Shown: positions 9,701-19,135, counted from the first letter of the stretch. The stretch: 64,000 bases of DNA from Ulvibacter algarum (GCA_947488905.1 CANLBJ010000002.1:1-64000); one strand, 5' to 3'. A program made the numbers and translations. Notes: generated from the letters alone by a model not told the origin.

Positions 9701-12700
9701 TGGAGTAATTGTAGCTTGACCAAATGCATCTAATTGTACTGTTATGTTTTGACAAACAGCTGTTGGAGCACTGTCATCTTCTACTAAAATTGTTACTATC
9801 TCGTTACTACTCGAGCCACATGCATCGGTAAAAGTAACCGTTATATCTACAGATGGGCTTTGGGAACAATTAAACGTCTCTTGACTGAATGAAAAGCTCA
9901 GATTGGTACCTGTACTACCACTAGTAATAGCATCTTTGTCTGTTTGTGTTAAGGTATAACTTGCACCCATAAGCGCTACGGTAATTGGATTGGTAACTGG
10001 CACCAAGGGGTCGCATTCATCTACATCATTAATGTTGATAATCACCGTTTCTGGAGCACTTGTGTTTGTTCCGTCACTAACTGTTATTGATAGGGTAAAA
10101 CTCGTAGTCCCGCTTTCAAAATCAAGGTCCCCAGAATCATTTACAGTAAGTAGCCCTGTTGTCGAGTTGATGGCAAAAGGCCCATCCATATCTCCATCTA
10201 TACTTGTATTACCGCTTAAAATAGACCAATTTTCAAAACTAGTTCCTGCATCAGCATCTGTTGCTATAATGTTTCCTATAGGGGTTGTATTTGGCAAATT
10301 CTCGTCTATTGTAAATATGATACCTTGAGTAATTATAGGAGCCTCATCATTATCGCTGATAGTAACTGTTGCACTATCTGAAGCACCTATGGATACATTT
10401 AGATTGTCTGTTCCAGTTAGTGTTACGATCACTGTCTCATCTGGCTCTACTAAGTCATCGGCAATTACAGGTACTGTTATGGTTACAGAGTTTGTATTAG
10501 CTGGAAAGGTAAAACTAGTGCCCAATGCAGTAAAGTCTGTTCCCGAAGTAGCGGTTCCTGCTACAGAAAAAGTGACATTGGTATTGGTAAGGAATTGTTG
10601 TGATGCTGTAATAGTAAATAATCCATTTGTAGCGTCTTCTGCAGCTTGTGTGGTCGCTACTATAGATAAGGTGCCTACCACAACTTCTTCTAGAACCACA
10701 TCATTACCATCACCGCCAACGTAGCTTAATCTTAATGTTTGCCCATTAAAAGGGATAATTGCACCTTCTGCCAAGCCGTTAAAATTTCCGAGGATAGCAT
10801 CTGCACCGTCATTTTCTATTATGGTGAATTGAGCGCCGCTAGAAATAGGTGCTGCTATATTATCTACCAGTGTTAATGTAGCATCTGTAATATCTACAGT
10901 ACCCGTTAAAGCAAGTTGATTGTAATCCGTTCCAGGAGTAGTTTCTCCGTTAATATCTATAGTAAGTTCATCACCTAAAGATAGTGCAGTGTTACCTGTA
11001 ATAGGAAGCTCTCCAGGCATATTAAAACCAGGATCAAAAATGCCATTAAGCGTTACTGTAGATCCTTGTATTAAACTAGATGCCGGTATGCCGTCCAATG
11101 TTTTAAAAGGTCCAGTTACCGCTGTAATAGTAGCGGTTTCTGCTGAAAAAATACCAGCAGTGGGAAATACTATTAGTGCAATGTTTGAAGGACTAGCGGC
11201 AGTACCCGTAACTTGAATGTTACCAGAACCAATGGTATTTACTAATGAATTTGAGAATAGTGCAACACCTGGACTAATTCCGCCTGGACTATTACTTGTA
11301 CTATTACTAATACCGTTAACTATAACATTAGCTCCAGTAGCACTAATAGTTGCAGTATTTATATAAACTCCAATATCACTAACACTGGTCCCTACACCAC
11401 TTATTCCGTCTATAATAACCTGCCCTCCATTGGTGTCTTGTATAGTTGTATTACCAATTAAAACACCATAGTTAAACATGCCTGATGAGATTAAGGCACC
11501 TTGTCCAGTTATGGTAATACCTCCTCCACTAGCTCTTACTTCTGTTGTATTAAGATCTACACCGTTACCTTCACCATTGCTCCCAGCTGAAGTACCATCT
11601 ATCATTATCATACCCATTCCTATAGCCTCTACAGTGCTTGTGTTCATAGAAATACCATAATTGGAGCTGCCTGATCCTAGCCCTGAGGTTCCATTAATAC
11701 TGATACTTCCATCATCAGATTGAACAATTGTACCCCCTTTTAATTCTACACCATAATTAAAATTTGTTCCATCTCCGCCAGTACCCGTTATGTTAATAGC
11801 TCCGGTTCCTATATTATTAATAGCGGCACCTCCAGAAAGTAGTACACCTCGATTTGCATCTGCAGTACCGCTAATTGCTCCCTGTCCCGTTACAGCAATA
11901 CTTCCACCAGCAGTACTAATCGTTGTGCCAACTCCATCAATATAAATTCCGTTATTGTCATTATCGCCCCCTGTTGAAGTACCGTCTAAAACAATAGAAC
12001 CAATACCAGTAGCTTGCACAACCGCACCTGTTTCTATTTGAATACCATCATTATTGTTTGTTCCTGCACCAGAAGTACCGTTTAAGGTAATGGTCCCTTC
12101 TTGGGTTTCAATGGTAAAGTCGTTTCCAAATAACCAGATACCATCATTATTAATACCAGTTGAAGTTAAGGAACCTTGCCCTGTTAGGTTGATATCTCCA
12201 ATGGTTGTGGTAATACCACCGTCCATAACAATACCAAAATTACGATCTGTTCCTGTTCCGGATCCTGTACCATTAACGTTAATGTTACCTCCAGCTAGGT
12301 CTTCTACGGTAGTATTAAAGCCTATATAAATACCTGCATTATCAATTCCCGGTCCATTACCGCCGGTACCATTAAACTGCATACCAGCTCCAGTAGTTCT
12401 AACAATTGAGTTGTTTTGTATTGCTATACCAAGATTTGCAGCTGTACCATCAGCTCCGGTTCCAATTAATGTAATTGAACCACTTCCTGTGGCTTCTACA
12501 GTAGCTCCTTCTGTAATATTAACACCATAGATACCAGTAAAAACTGTAGTACTACCTGTACCGTTAAACATAATAGAACCCATACCTGTTGTTGTCACAG
12601 TTGCAGTGTCAATTTTTACACCACTACTATTAGCACCAGCAGAAGTGCCTGAAGTATTTGCATTAAAATTAATGTCTCCATCTTCTGCAGTAATGATGGA

Positions 12701-14902
12701 GGTTACTTCAATAGTATGTGTTGCATTAAAATTAATCGCTCCAAAACCTAAGGTGCTTATGTTTGCAAAACCTTTAATATAGCCAGCAATCACGCCATAG
12801 GTACCTGTGCCAATATGAGTTGGGTTTGTTTGAAAGCGCACCGTGTCATCTGTCCCAGCATTAATGTTTAAATCTGCATCAAAACCAGCATCTACACCTT
12901 CTATATTTACCGTATCTATACCAGGAATATTAAAAGATTCTGTACTAATGGTTAGACTATTGGTTGGGTTTGTAAAGGTGACTAATTCTGCCTGTGTAGA
13001 ATCTATGTTATTAAAACCAGGTGTTGCCTCATTTTGTAGTGTGATTGTTTCTGCAGCTCCTGTAAATGTAAATACACGATCTACAACGTCTAGATTGTCA
13101 ATAACAGGCTCTAGTCCCAAATATCTTATAAAACCGTTTCCTGTGATACCTACAGAACCATCACTTTCATTTTCATGAAGGTGCTCAACGGTAGCAAAAG
13201 TACCGCCACCTTGCAGTGTTAAGATATCGCCAGGATTAGTGTTATTCTGTGTCCCTCCATCATAATAAATATTGTCTGTAATATTTCCGCCAGAAAAATC
13301 TGTGGTAAAGGAGTCGTCACCACCATTAGTATTTATAGTAATGTCTCCTGTTACAGATGCAATAGGGATATCTATGGTATTGGCATCTATTTGTATGGTG
13401 CCTGTACCTGCGGTAAGAGGATTAATTGGGTCTGTAAGGCGATAATTGGTGCCGTTAATTGTAATAGTAAGATCATCATCTCTATCATCGTTGTCTGTAA
13501 ACTCTAGGTCGCCATTGCCATCAATTAAGATATTTGCCGCAGGTAATTCAAAAACATAAGCAGCTCCAGCATAAGGTAATTCGTTTGCTCCATTTGCATC
13601 GTGACTTTCTGAAAGTGCTCCTACTAATATAATATTGTTAGATATAGCTACTCGAAACCCAAACAGATCATTAAGATCCCTATCTGATGTTACTATTTTT
13701 TGAATTTCTAGCCAGACACCATTAGCATCTCTTTTAAATATGTAGCCAGAACCTGCACCTGATAGGGGGTTGTTTCCTGATGCATCTTCATCTTCTGAAG
13801 CTGCCCCCACTATTACATAATCTCCAAACATAGCTACGTCTACCCCAAAATAGTCATAGTCATTACGATCTGAGGCTACAATTTTTTGTATCTCTATCCA
13901 ATTGCCATTTACATCTTTCTCAAAAATATAAGCAGCCCCACTATTATTTAATGAATTGGCGCCACTTACGTCTTCATCTTCTAGATATGTTCCAATAATT
14001 AAGTAATCATTAGAAATTGATACGGTTGCTCCAAATTCATCTCCATCACCACGATCTGATGCAATAATTTTTTGAGTTTCAACCCAGGTACCACTCATGT
14101 CACGTTCAAAAATATATGCAGCGCCAGCTCCAAATAAATAATTCATACCGTTTTGGTCAAAATTTTCGCCTATTGCGCTAACTATAATAGTTGTGCCAGA
14201 TATAGAAACCTGAGACCCAAATTCACTTTCGGCACTACGGTCTGATGCAACTATTTTTTGTACCTCTATCCATAAGCCATTTATGTCACGTTCAAAAATA
14301 TAAGCAGCACCACTATCATTAATTGTATTAGTGTCATTCTCGTCTTCATCATCTCTATAAGCTCCTACTATTAATAAATCATCAGATATAGAAACCTGAT
14401 TACCAAAAAAATCACCAAAGCCACGATCTGAGGCAACTATTTTTTGGGTCTCTAGCCAGTTGCCATTTATATCACGTTTAAAAATATAGACAGCACCAGC
14501 TCCATTTATTGGGTTGTTTCCTGTCTCATCTAGTCTATTAAATATTGCACCAACTATCGCATAATCACCAGATATAGCAGTGCTAATTCCAAAATTATTA
14601 TTGGCCTCTCTATCTGAGGCTACTAACTTCTGTCCTTCTGTCCAAACTCCATTAGTGTCTCTTTCATAAATGTATGCTGATCCAGCAAAATTTAGTGTGT
14701 TTAGACCATTTGCATCTTCACTTTCACGATCTGCACCTATAATAGCGTAGTCACCAGAGATGTCAAGACTACTACTAAATCTATCTGTCATATCACGGTC
14801 AGAGGCTACTAATTTTTGTGCTTCATCAAAGTTTTGAGAGTGTAAGTTTGCTGAGAATAATCCTATAAAAAATAGGATTAAGAGAGGTGTTGTTTGTTTC
14901 AT
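6773..14902 (-). CDS. Giant T9SS-exported modular adhesin (FG-GAP, beta-helix, Calx-beta, cadherin-like, HYR-like, lamin-tail-like)
   Basis: 2709 aa. A signal peptide (ending SANLHSQ) is followed by seven FG-GAP-type repeats (QKxVASDR...FG...ISxDY) at about 24-455, enough for a seven-bladed propeller. Residues about 455-1400 are rich in Gly, Thr and Asn, with many ITxNGTG-type repeats, probably a beta-helix. A Calx-beta domain starts near 1405 and a cadherin-like domain spans about 1520-1625. Repeats of the CQNITVxLD...DNC type follow. A lamin-tail-like domain (about 1770-1938) is nested in the first of these, and two canonical HYR modules are also present. The C-terminus (LSLYPNPASDF...) is a type A T9SS sorting domain, so secretion through the outer membrane is expected. 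The ligand is unknown. Confidence 0.92.
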   Translation of the reverse strand: MKQTTPLLILFFIGLFSANLHSQNFDEAQKLVASDRDMTDRFSSSLDISGDYAIIGADRESEDANGLNTLNFAGSAYIYERDTNGVWTEGQKLVASDREANNNFGISTAISGDYAIVGAIFNRLDETGNNPINGAGAVYIFKRDINGNWLETQKIVASDRGFGDFFGNQVSISDDLLIVGAYRDDEDENDTNTINDSGAAYIFERDINGLWIEVQKIVASDRSAESEFGSQVSISGTTIIVSAIGENFDQNGMNYLFGAGAAYIFERDMSGTWVETQKIIASDRGDGDEFGATVSISNDYLIIGTYLEDEDVSGANSLNNSGAAYIFEKDVNGNWIEIQKIVASDRNDYDYFGVDVAMFGDYVIVGAASEDEDASGNNPLSGAGSGYIFKRDANGVWLEIQKIVTSDRDLNDLFGFRVAISNNIILVGALSESHDANGANELPYAGAAYVFELPAANILIDGNGDLEFTDNDDRDDDLTITINGTNYRLTDPINPLTAGTGTIQIDANTIDIPIASVTGDITINTNGGDDSFTTDFSGGNITDNIYYDGGTQNNTNPGDILTLQGGGTFATVEHLHENESDGSVGITGNGFIRYLGLEPVIDNLDVVDRVFTFTGAAETITLQNEATPGFNNIDSTQAELVTFTNPTNSLTISTESFNIPGIDTVNIEGVDAGFDADLNINAGTDDTVRFQTNPTHIGTGTYGVIAGYIKGFANISTLGFGAINFNATHTIEVTSIITAEDGDINFNANTSGTSAGANSSGVKIDTATVTTTGMGSIMFNGTGSTTVFTGIYGVNITEGATVEATGSGSITLIGTGADGTAANLGIAIQNNSIVRTTGAGMQFNGTGGNGPGIDNAGIYIGFNTTVEDLAGGNINVNGTGSGTGTDRNFGIVMDGGITTTIGDINLTGQGSLTSTGINNDGIWLFGNDFTIETQEGTITLNGTSGAGTNNNDGIQIETGAVVQATGIGSIVLDGTSTGGDNDNNGIYIDGVGTTISTAGGSIAVTGQGAISGTADANRGVLLSGGAAINNIGTGAINITGTGGDGTNFNYGVELKGGTIVQSDDGSISINGTSGLGSGSSNYGISMNTSTVEAIGMGMIMIDGTSAGSNGEGNGVDLNTTEVRASGGGITITGQGALISSGMFNYGVLIGNTTIQDTNGGQVIIDGISGVGTSVSDIGVYINTATISATGANVIVNGISNSTSNSPGGISPGVALFSNSLVNTIGSGNIQVTGTAASPSNIALIVFPTAGIFSAETATITAVTGPFKTLDGIPASSLIQGSTVTLNGIFDPGFNMPGELPITGNTALSLGDELTIDINGETTPGTDYNQLALTGTVDITDATLTLVDNIAAPISSGAQFTIIENDGADAILGNFNGLAEGAIIPFNGQTLRLSYVGGDGNDVVLEEVVVGTLSIVATTQAAEDATNGLFTITASQQFLTNTNVTFSVAGTATSGTDFTALGTSFTFPANTNSVTITVPVIADDLVEPDETVIVTLTGTDNLNVSIGASDSATVTISDNDEAPIITQGIIFTIDENLPNTTPIGNIIATDADAGTSFENWSILSGNTSIDGDMDGPFAINSTTGLLTVNDSGDLDFESGTTSFTLSITVSDGTNTSAPETVIININDVDECDPLVPVTNPITVALMGASYTLTQTDKDAITSGSTGTNLSFSFSQETFNCSQSPSVDITVTFTDACGSSSNEIVTILVEDDSAPTAVCQNITVQLDAFGQATITPDQLDGGSTDNCSTVLTFNASQTDFTCADLATAGTPLAPLLITGVIDADLTGGTPKAVELKVQEDIADLSLYGIGSANNGGGSDGEEFTFPADAVTAGTYIYIATDDAMFSAFFGFDPTYINGAVAINGDDAVELFFNGTVIDTFGDINVNGDGQAWEYTDGWAYRNNEQTTNAGVFNPNNWSYSGPTALDNETTNSTAATPFPLGTFTTTPTTTSTVSVVLTVTDETGNTAMCTALVTVEDILPPTITCPENVEAVTDLGQCTATNVALGSPSVFDNCSVISITNDAPAVYPLGITVVTWTVTDTSGNANTCLQEVSITDNELPIAVCQNFTIQLDATGTASIAPEELDGGSTDNCTIASIYISQDTFTCDDLGDNLVTLFVEDASGNVQECTAIITVEDIIPPTLVCMNISEELDANGMVILDYTQLIDPASTDNCAIVDGSLSISEFNCTNIGDNTVTLTVVDASGNEATCTAIVTVLDNSIPVASCQSITVILDDMGIATITPEQLDAGSDNNCGNVTLSIDIDSFDCTNVGDNTVTLTVTNDNGAMASCEATVTVIEETAPIALCQDITVTLDDTGVATITPDLLDAGSTDNCGVVTLSLDQDTFTCANVGENIVTLIATDASGNTAICPATVTVVDATNPIAICQDLTIVLDENGLASIVAEDINNGSSDACGISEISIDIDTFSCANFGDNSVTLTVTDSNGNTSSCVATVTVTQIVEAPIAMCTNITVTLDENGMATITPANIDGGSSGNGCSNGLSIDIDTFTCANVGLNDVTLTVTNGDGETASCVATVNIVDTLAPIITCPEDVVVIAALAPYELPDFVDNDTVIVTDNCLDTLTITQDPAVGTVVEEGETAVTITVTDPSGNEIACSFNIFVDPSLGNDVYAANLKTLSLYPNPASDFMILENPKNLALKNARLIDMTGRIVKQFDLSRLSTERVLDISEIASANYFLIVEGKTENVSFQIIKR

Positions 14903-14955
14903 AATTTAATTTGGTTAAATAGAAACTACAATATACAAATTAACAAGACTTTATG

Positions 14956-14967
14956 AAATACGTATTT
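14956..14967. promoter_or_regulatory. Perfect 12 bp palindrome upstream of the 2709 aa adhesin
   Basis: AAATACGTATTT is a perfect palindrome 54 bp upstream of the adhesin ATG, in the only intergenic space on that side. It could be an operator. A -7-like TTAATTTG with one mismatch lies between it and the gene. Function is inferred only. Confidence 0.3.
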
Positions 14968-15057
14968 GTACGTGTAAAATGATGTGAATACTTGTTGTGA
15001 TACTGTTAAAGACTTGTAAATACGGGTGTTATTTGTGCTTTGCGTGTGGCATTTTGA

Positions 15058-15966
15058 TTAAAATGTGGGAAAGAGCGTGCTTATTTTTTTTGCAACAGGT
15101 GCCTTAATAAATATCTGATCTTGAGTGGAAGGATGCTTAAAAGCAATTGAAAACGCTTGAAGATATAAGCCATTTCCTTTGCCTTGGTTGTCAATGTTAC
15201 CGTAGGTTTTTTCGCCAAAAATAGGGTTGCCTATATGTAACATGTGTTTTCTTAATTGGTGTCTTCTACCTGTGTGAGGATTTAGCTCTAATAAATTGAG
15301 GGCTAGGTATTTTGTAGAGGCTATTGTTTGTAGCACTTTAAAACTTGATAAAGAGGGTTTTTCATCAATAGGCTCTTCTATTTTCCCTTCGGAAACCTGT
15401 CTTCCAATGGTAACAGCTAGGTATTTTTTGTCAACTTTTCTATCTTTAAATAACAGGTGTAACGCCTTTAAAGTTTCCGAAGTTTTACCAATTAACAGGC
15501 AGCCACTTGTAGGGTAATCTAAACGGTGAGCGGGGAGAGGTCTCTCTAATGCATCTTTTTGAGTGCTTTTTTTTAATAAAGTAGGTAGCGCATTTTCGAT
15601 GGTGTATTTTTTATTACCACTTACCTCAACACCTGCTGGTTTATTAATAATGGCTAGATAGTCGTCCTCATATAAAATGTCAATAGCTATTGAGATTTCA
15701 GGTTTTTTTGAAACCGCATCATCTTTTAGTATTGAAATAACATCACCGTTTTTAACAAAATCTGCGGTAAAGGCTTTCTTGTTATTTAAAAGAATACGAC
15801 CAGATTTTATTGCTTTTTTAAACGCTTTGCGAGAAGTTATGGTAACAAAAGTGCCGGCAGAAATATCTGAGAGTCTTAATGTCTCTTTAATAGTAGTTAA
15901 GGTGCAGGTCTCTGTAATTATATTTTTTTTGCTATTGCTCAAGTTGTTTTTTATAATTGAATGCAT
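15058..15966 (-). CDS. RluA-family RNA pseudouridine synthase
   Basis: Converts uridine to pseudouridine in rRNA or tRNA. The catalytic motif AHRLDYPTSG is visible, with the conserved Asp in RLD. The start of the protein (RLSDISAGTFVTITSRKAFKKAIKSGRILLNNKK) looks like an S4-type RNA-binding region, and the late HTGRRHQLRKHM motif is typical of the family. The ORF track starts at 15996, but those first ten residues overlap the upstream gene deeply. The Met at 15966 leaves a shorter overlap and is preferred. It is last in the trmD operon. Which uridine it modifies cannot be told from sequence. Confidence 0.9.
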   Translation of the reverse strand: MHSIIKNNLSNSKKNIITETCTLTTIKETLRLSDISAGTFVTITSRKAFKKAIKSGRILLNNKKAFTADFVKNGDVISILKDDAVSKKPEISIAIDILYEDDYLAIINKPAGVEVSGNKKYTIENALPTLLKKSTQKDALERPLPAHRLDYPTSGCLLIGKTSETLKALHLLFKDRKVDKKYLAVTIGRQVSEGKIEEPIDEKPSLSSFKVLQTIASTKYLALNLLELNPHTGRRHQLRKHMLHIGNPIFGEKTYGNIDNQGKGNGLYLQAFSIAFKHPSTQDQIFIKAPVAKKISTLFPTF

Positions 15967-16249
15967 ATATAAACAAACCAAAACCAAACAAGCCAAAGCC
16001 TAGCGCTTGACCTATCCCTAACAATCCGCTTAAGTTTAGCGAATCTTCTATACTGTAATTAAATAATCCTAGGGTCATACTCAAGGTACTTGCAATCCCG
16101 AAAAATAAATAAATACAAAAACCAATAAGCATTATCTTAAAAGCCATTTTTTTATGCTTCACTACTAGTATGATACAGGCAATGAGAATGACGATGTTAA
16201 TAAGCCAGAATAGACCTTGACTTATATATGCAGAAATCTGGTAATCCAT
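15932..16249 (-). CDS. Small multi-pass membrane protein, paralogue of its upstream neighbour
   Basis: 105 aa with about three or four hydrophobic segments and no recognised family. The C-terminal segment (GIGQALGFGLFGFGLFIYAFNYKK) aligns with that of the preceding gene (TLQALSYGLLIIGLFIFAKNYTK), and the N-terminal halves share the same layout. This points to tandem duplication. Only 3 bp separate it from the upstream gene, and it overlaps rluA, so all are probably co-transcribed with trmD. No catalytic motif is seen. Confidence 0.75.
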   Translation of the reverse strand: MDYQISAYISQGLFWLINIVILIACIILVVKHKKMAFKIMLIGFCIYLFFGIASTLSMTLGLFNYSIEDSLNLSGLLGIGQALGFGLFGFGLFIYAFNYKKQLEQ

Positions 16250-16252
16250 ATT

Positions 16253-16582
16253 TTATTTTACTGGTACTTTAGTGTAATTCTTTGCAAAAATGAATAGACC
16301 TATTATTAATAAACCATATGATAATGCCTGTAATGTAAACATGGTGTCTAGTGATAATTCAAATAGATCTAAGTCCATTAAAAAATCTGATAAAGCAAAA
16401 ATAATGGTTCTCATTATAGTTGTTGCAAAAGAGGATATTGCCCCTATAAGCATAAGGATAGTGCCCAGTGAGCTGCTTTTTTTAACCAGAAGACCACAGG
16501 CAATGATGGCTAGTATTTCAAAAAAAACATAGAGTATTTGAAGTGTGGCTTGTAAAAAGTCTATATCTAATATGCTATTCAT
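16253..16582 (-). CDS. Small multi-pass membrane protein
   Basis: 109 aa with about four predicted membrane segments (LQILYVFFEILAIIACGLLV, ILMLIGAISSFATTIM, and a C-terminal LSYGLLIIGLFIFA). It lies 14 bp after trmD and 3 bp before its paralogue. No family is recognised. An integral membrane location follows from composition. A link to tRNA or rRNA modification is suggested only by its operon position, which may be coincidental. Confidence 0.75.
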   Translation of the reverse strand: MNSILDIDFLQATLQILYVFFEILAIIACGLLVKKSSSLGTILMLIGAISSFATTIMRTIIFALSDFLMDLDLFELSLDTMFTLQALSYGLLIIGLFIFAKNYTKVPVK

Positions 16583-16596
16583 GATAAAGGTATGTT

Positions 16597-17274
16597 TTAG
16601 TCTTCTAATAAATCTGGGCGTAACTCTTCTGTGCGTTTAAAGGCTTGCTCTTCGCGCCACTGGTCAATTTTCTCATTGTGACCACTTAATAAAATATCAG
16701 GTACTTTCCAGCCTTTATATTCTGCAGGTCTAGTGTAGATAGGAGGTGCTAATAAATCATCTTGAAAACTGTCTGTCAAAGCGCTTGTCTCATTACCTAA
16801 AACTCCTGGTAATAATCTAATAACTGCATCACAAACTATTGCCGCAGCAAGCTCTCCACCACTTAATACAAAATCACCTACAGAGATTTCGCGGGTGATA
16901 AATTGATCTCTCACACGCTGGTCTACACCTTTATAATGCCCACATAATAAGATGATATTTTCTTGACAAGAAAGTTGGTTTGCAATCCCTTGGTTTAAAG
17001 TCTCACCATCTGGTGTCATATATATAATCTCGTCATAATCGCGTTCTGCTTTTAACTTAGAGATGCACTTATCTATAGGCTCAATCATCATCACCATACC
17101 AGCGCCACCGCCAAACTGGTAATCGTCTATCTGGTTATAGTTGTTAGTAGAAAAATCGCGTAGATTGTGCATATGCACTTCTACCAATCCCTTCTCAATA
17201 GCGCGCTTTAAAATGCTCGCTTCAAAAGGACTTTTTAATAATTCTGGTAATACCGTGATAATATCTATACGCAT
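16597..17274 (-). CDS. trmD: tRNA (guanine-N1-)-methyltransferase
   Basis: Methylates G37 at N1 in tRNAs reading CNN and CGG-type codons, using SAM, which prevents frameshifting. The start [21 protein letters not shown], the knot motifs ([27 protein letters not shown]) and the late [12 protein letters not shown] are typical of TrmD. Its length of 225 aa matches the family. It heads an operon with two membrane proteins and rluA, and has its own -7 box upstream. Confidence 0.96.
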   Translation of the reverse strand: MRIDIITVLPELLKSPFEASILKRAIEKGLVEVHMHNLRDFSTNNYNQIDDYQFGGGAGMVMMIEPIDKCISKLKAERDYDEIIYMTPDGETLNQGIANQLSCQENIILLCGHYKGVDQRVRDQFITREISVGDFVLSGGELAAAIVCDAVIRLLPGVLGNETSALTDSFQDDLLAPPIYTRPAEYKGWKVPDILLSGHNEKIDQWREEQAFKRTEELRPDLLED

Positions 17275-17294
17275 GATGAGGTTTATTATGGCTG

Positions 17295-17302
17295 CAAAAA
17301 TA
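17295..17302 (-). promoter_or_regulatory. Putative -7 box of trmD
   Basis: The minus strand reads TATTTTTG, a full match to TAnnTTTG, 20 bp before the trmD ATG, in the 69 bp gap after the upstream GNAT gene. Confidence 0.55.
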
Positions 17303-17343
17303 CGTGTTTTGTCTGTCTTATTTCTCCGGAAATAGTAATGATT

Positions 17344-17793
17344 TTAACTCTGTGGTGTTTTCCAAGCATAGTTAAAGACTTCAATATCTCTTTTAAATCC
17401 TAGCTTTTCATATAAATGTTGTGCAGGGTTGTCAAATGCAGTCTCTAGCATAATACTTTTTGAGTTTTCTGCTGTTGCAAATTCTTGCGCTCTCAATAAT
17501 AATGCTTTACCTACGCCTTTTGCTCTAGCTTCACTTGCTACAAAGAGATCATTTAAAAGGTAATCTCGCTTCATTGAGACCGAAGAAAATAGAGGGTACA
17601 ATTGTGTAAAGCCTAACGCTTTATTATTGTCATCTAATGCGATAAAAATAGTAGATTCTACATTATCAAATCTTGCTTTTAAAAAAGTATACGCACCACT
17701 CAAGTCTGTTGGTTTACCATAAAACTGACGGTAACTGTCAAATAAAGGCGTGAGTTGTTCTAAATGTTGTTTTGTTGCTTTAAGTACTTTCAT
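17344..17793 (-). CDS. GNAT-family N-acetyltransferase
   Basis: 149 aa. The acetyl-CoA binding region (YLLNDLFVASEARAKGVGKALL) carries the R/QxxGxG/A-type loop of the GNAT fold, and the C-terminal LYEKLGFKRD segment is typical. The substrate cannot be assigned. It follows the AsmA-like gene by 11 bp on the same strand, suggesting co-transcription. Confidence 0.88.
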   Translation of the reverse strand: MKVLKATKQHLEQLTPLFDSYRQFYGKPTDLSGAYTFLKARFDNVESTIFIALDDNNKALGFTQLYPLFSSVSMKRDYLLNDLFVASEARAKGVGKALLLRAQEFATAENSKSIMLETAFDNPAQHLYEKLGFKRDIEVFNYAWKTPQS

Positions 17794-17804
17794 TTTAAGA
17801 TGTT

Positions 17805-19079
17805 TTAATTATCATCATTGCTTTCATCTTCTTTACCGTCAAAGATACGTTTAAGCAGCCCAGGAGTAGTATCGTTTTCTTTTTTTGCTTTTCTTTCTGC
17901 TCTATTTTGCTCTCTACTTGCTTTGCGGAGGGTGTTTTTTTCTTCAGAAGATAGCTTGTCTTTTTGTTCTTTAGTCAAGCTTTCCCATTTTGTGGGAGTG
18001 TCTTTAAAAGCATCTTTATATTCTATACTGTTATCTGTTTCTCCCTTAAAGGCGTGTATCCATCCATTTTTAAAAATATTGATTACAGAAGGTAAGATAC
18101 CTGCTTCTACATTATTTAAATCTCCCTCTAGCGGTACTCTCGTAGCTAGTGTGTCTGTGCCTTGGTTTTTCAAAACAAATTTAAAGAAGCCAACAAATCC
18201 TTCCCATAGTACGCCTAAAAAACCATCATCTTTCCCTATGAGTTTACTGTCTTTTAATAATGGCTTTACGTAGCCTTTAAAGTAACCGTCTGCAATAGCA
18301 ATCTCGCTATAAAGGCCAAAATCTCCATCTTCAAAATCTATACCTGCATAATGTCTTGTAAACGGGTTTAAAGCAGTTGCGTTAGCGTTTTCTAAGGCAA
18401 AATTTAGGTTCATATCTGGAATCTCTTTAATTATATTCATCTCACCATCTAGCGAAACCGCTCCTCCGCCAAAAGAGACTCCGGTAGCATTAATAGGTGA
18501 AGGGAGCACTCTTTCTTTTTCTATTACGTTACGTAAGTTAGAAGCTGTTAATTCTACTTTAGCAACTTGAATGTCAATATCTGGGTCAGTCTCTAGTTGT
18601 ACAAAAGCAAACTTACCATCGTGAACTTTAAACTCATTAATTTCTAAAGGGATTATTTCTGTAAGTGCTTTTGTCCAATCTTCTATTTCTGCTTCACCAC
18701 CTTCTGGAACAGACTGTTGGTCTTCATAGACATAAATAACTTCTGGGCTAATCATTAGAATCCCTGCAACGATTTCGCCTTTAAATAGGGGTCTCCATTG
18801 TATTGAAATATCTGTTTTAGGAAAATTTAAAAAAGGGACTTGAGAACCTGCGTCTACTTTATTGAGATACATACCTTCAATAACGTATGCCCCACGGTAG
18901 AGTGCCATGTCTACGTCTGAGACTTCGCCGTAAAAGCCAGGGATATCTGCGAGTGTTTCGTTTATTTTATCCTTTACCCAATATGGAAGATATATTCTTG
19001 CAGCAACAAGAAGTATTAAAATGAGAATAGGAAATATGTACCTTTTCTTTTTGTATGCTTTTCTTTTTTTGTTTGTCAT
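17805..19079 (-). CDS. AsmA-like / DUF748-type envelope protein
   Basis: 424 aa with one N-terminal membrane anchor (YIFPILILILLVAARIYLPYWV) after a basic stretch. The following region (ADIPGFYGEVSDVDMALYRGAYVIEGMYLNKV) resembles AsmA/DUF748 proteins, which sit in the periplasm and are tied to outer-membrane lipid or protein homeostasis. The C-terminus is highly charged and ends with a Lys/Arg/Glu-rich, probably disordered or helical segment. The exact role is unknown. It is probably co-transcribed with the downstream acetyltransferase. Confidence 0.7.
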   Translation of the reverse strand: MTNKKRKAYKKKRYIFPILILILLVAARIYLPYWVKDKINETLADIPGFYGEVSDVDMALYRGAYVIEGMYLNKVDAGSQVPFLNFPKTDISIQWRPLFKGEIVAGILMISPEVIYVYEDQQSVPEGGEAEIEDWTKALTEIIPLEINEFKVHDGKFAFVQLETDPDIDIQVAKVELTASNLRNVIEKERVLPSPINATGVSFGGGAVSLDGEMNIIKEIPDMNLNFALENANATALNPFTRHYAGIDFEDGDFGLYSEIAIADGYFKGYVKPLLKDSKLIGKDDGFLGVLWEGFVGFFKFVLKNQGTDTLATRVPLEGDLNNVEAGILPSVINIFKNGWIHAFKGETDNSIEYKDAFKDTPTKWESLTKEQKDKLSSEEKNTLRKASREQNRAERKAKKENDTTPGLLKRIFDGKEDESNDDN

Positions 19080-19135
19080 AAAAAACGCTTCAACACAAAT
19101 ATGTGATTTTTAGACATTTAATTGAGTTAATGAAC

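Noticed and set aside
7275-13178. Plus-strand ORFs within the 2709 aa gene
   Set aside because: Antisense shadows of a strongly supported coding frame with a signal peptide and T9SS sorting domain.
1-14902. Defence or toxin system in the giant genes
   Set aside because: No nuclease, toxin or immunity-type module was recognised; domains are all adhesive or structural.
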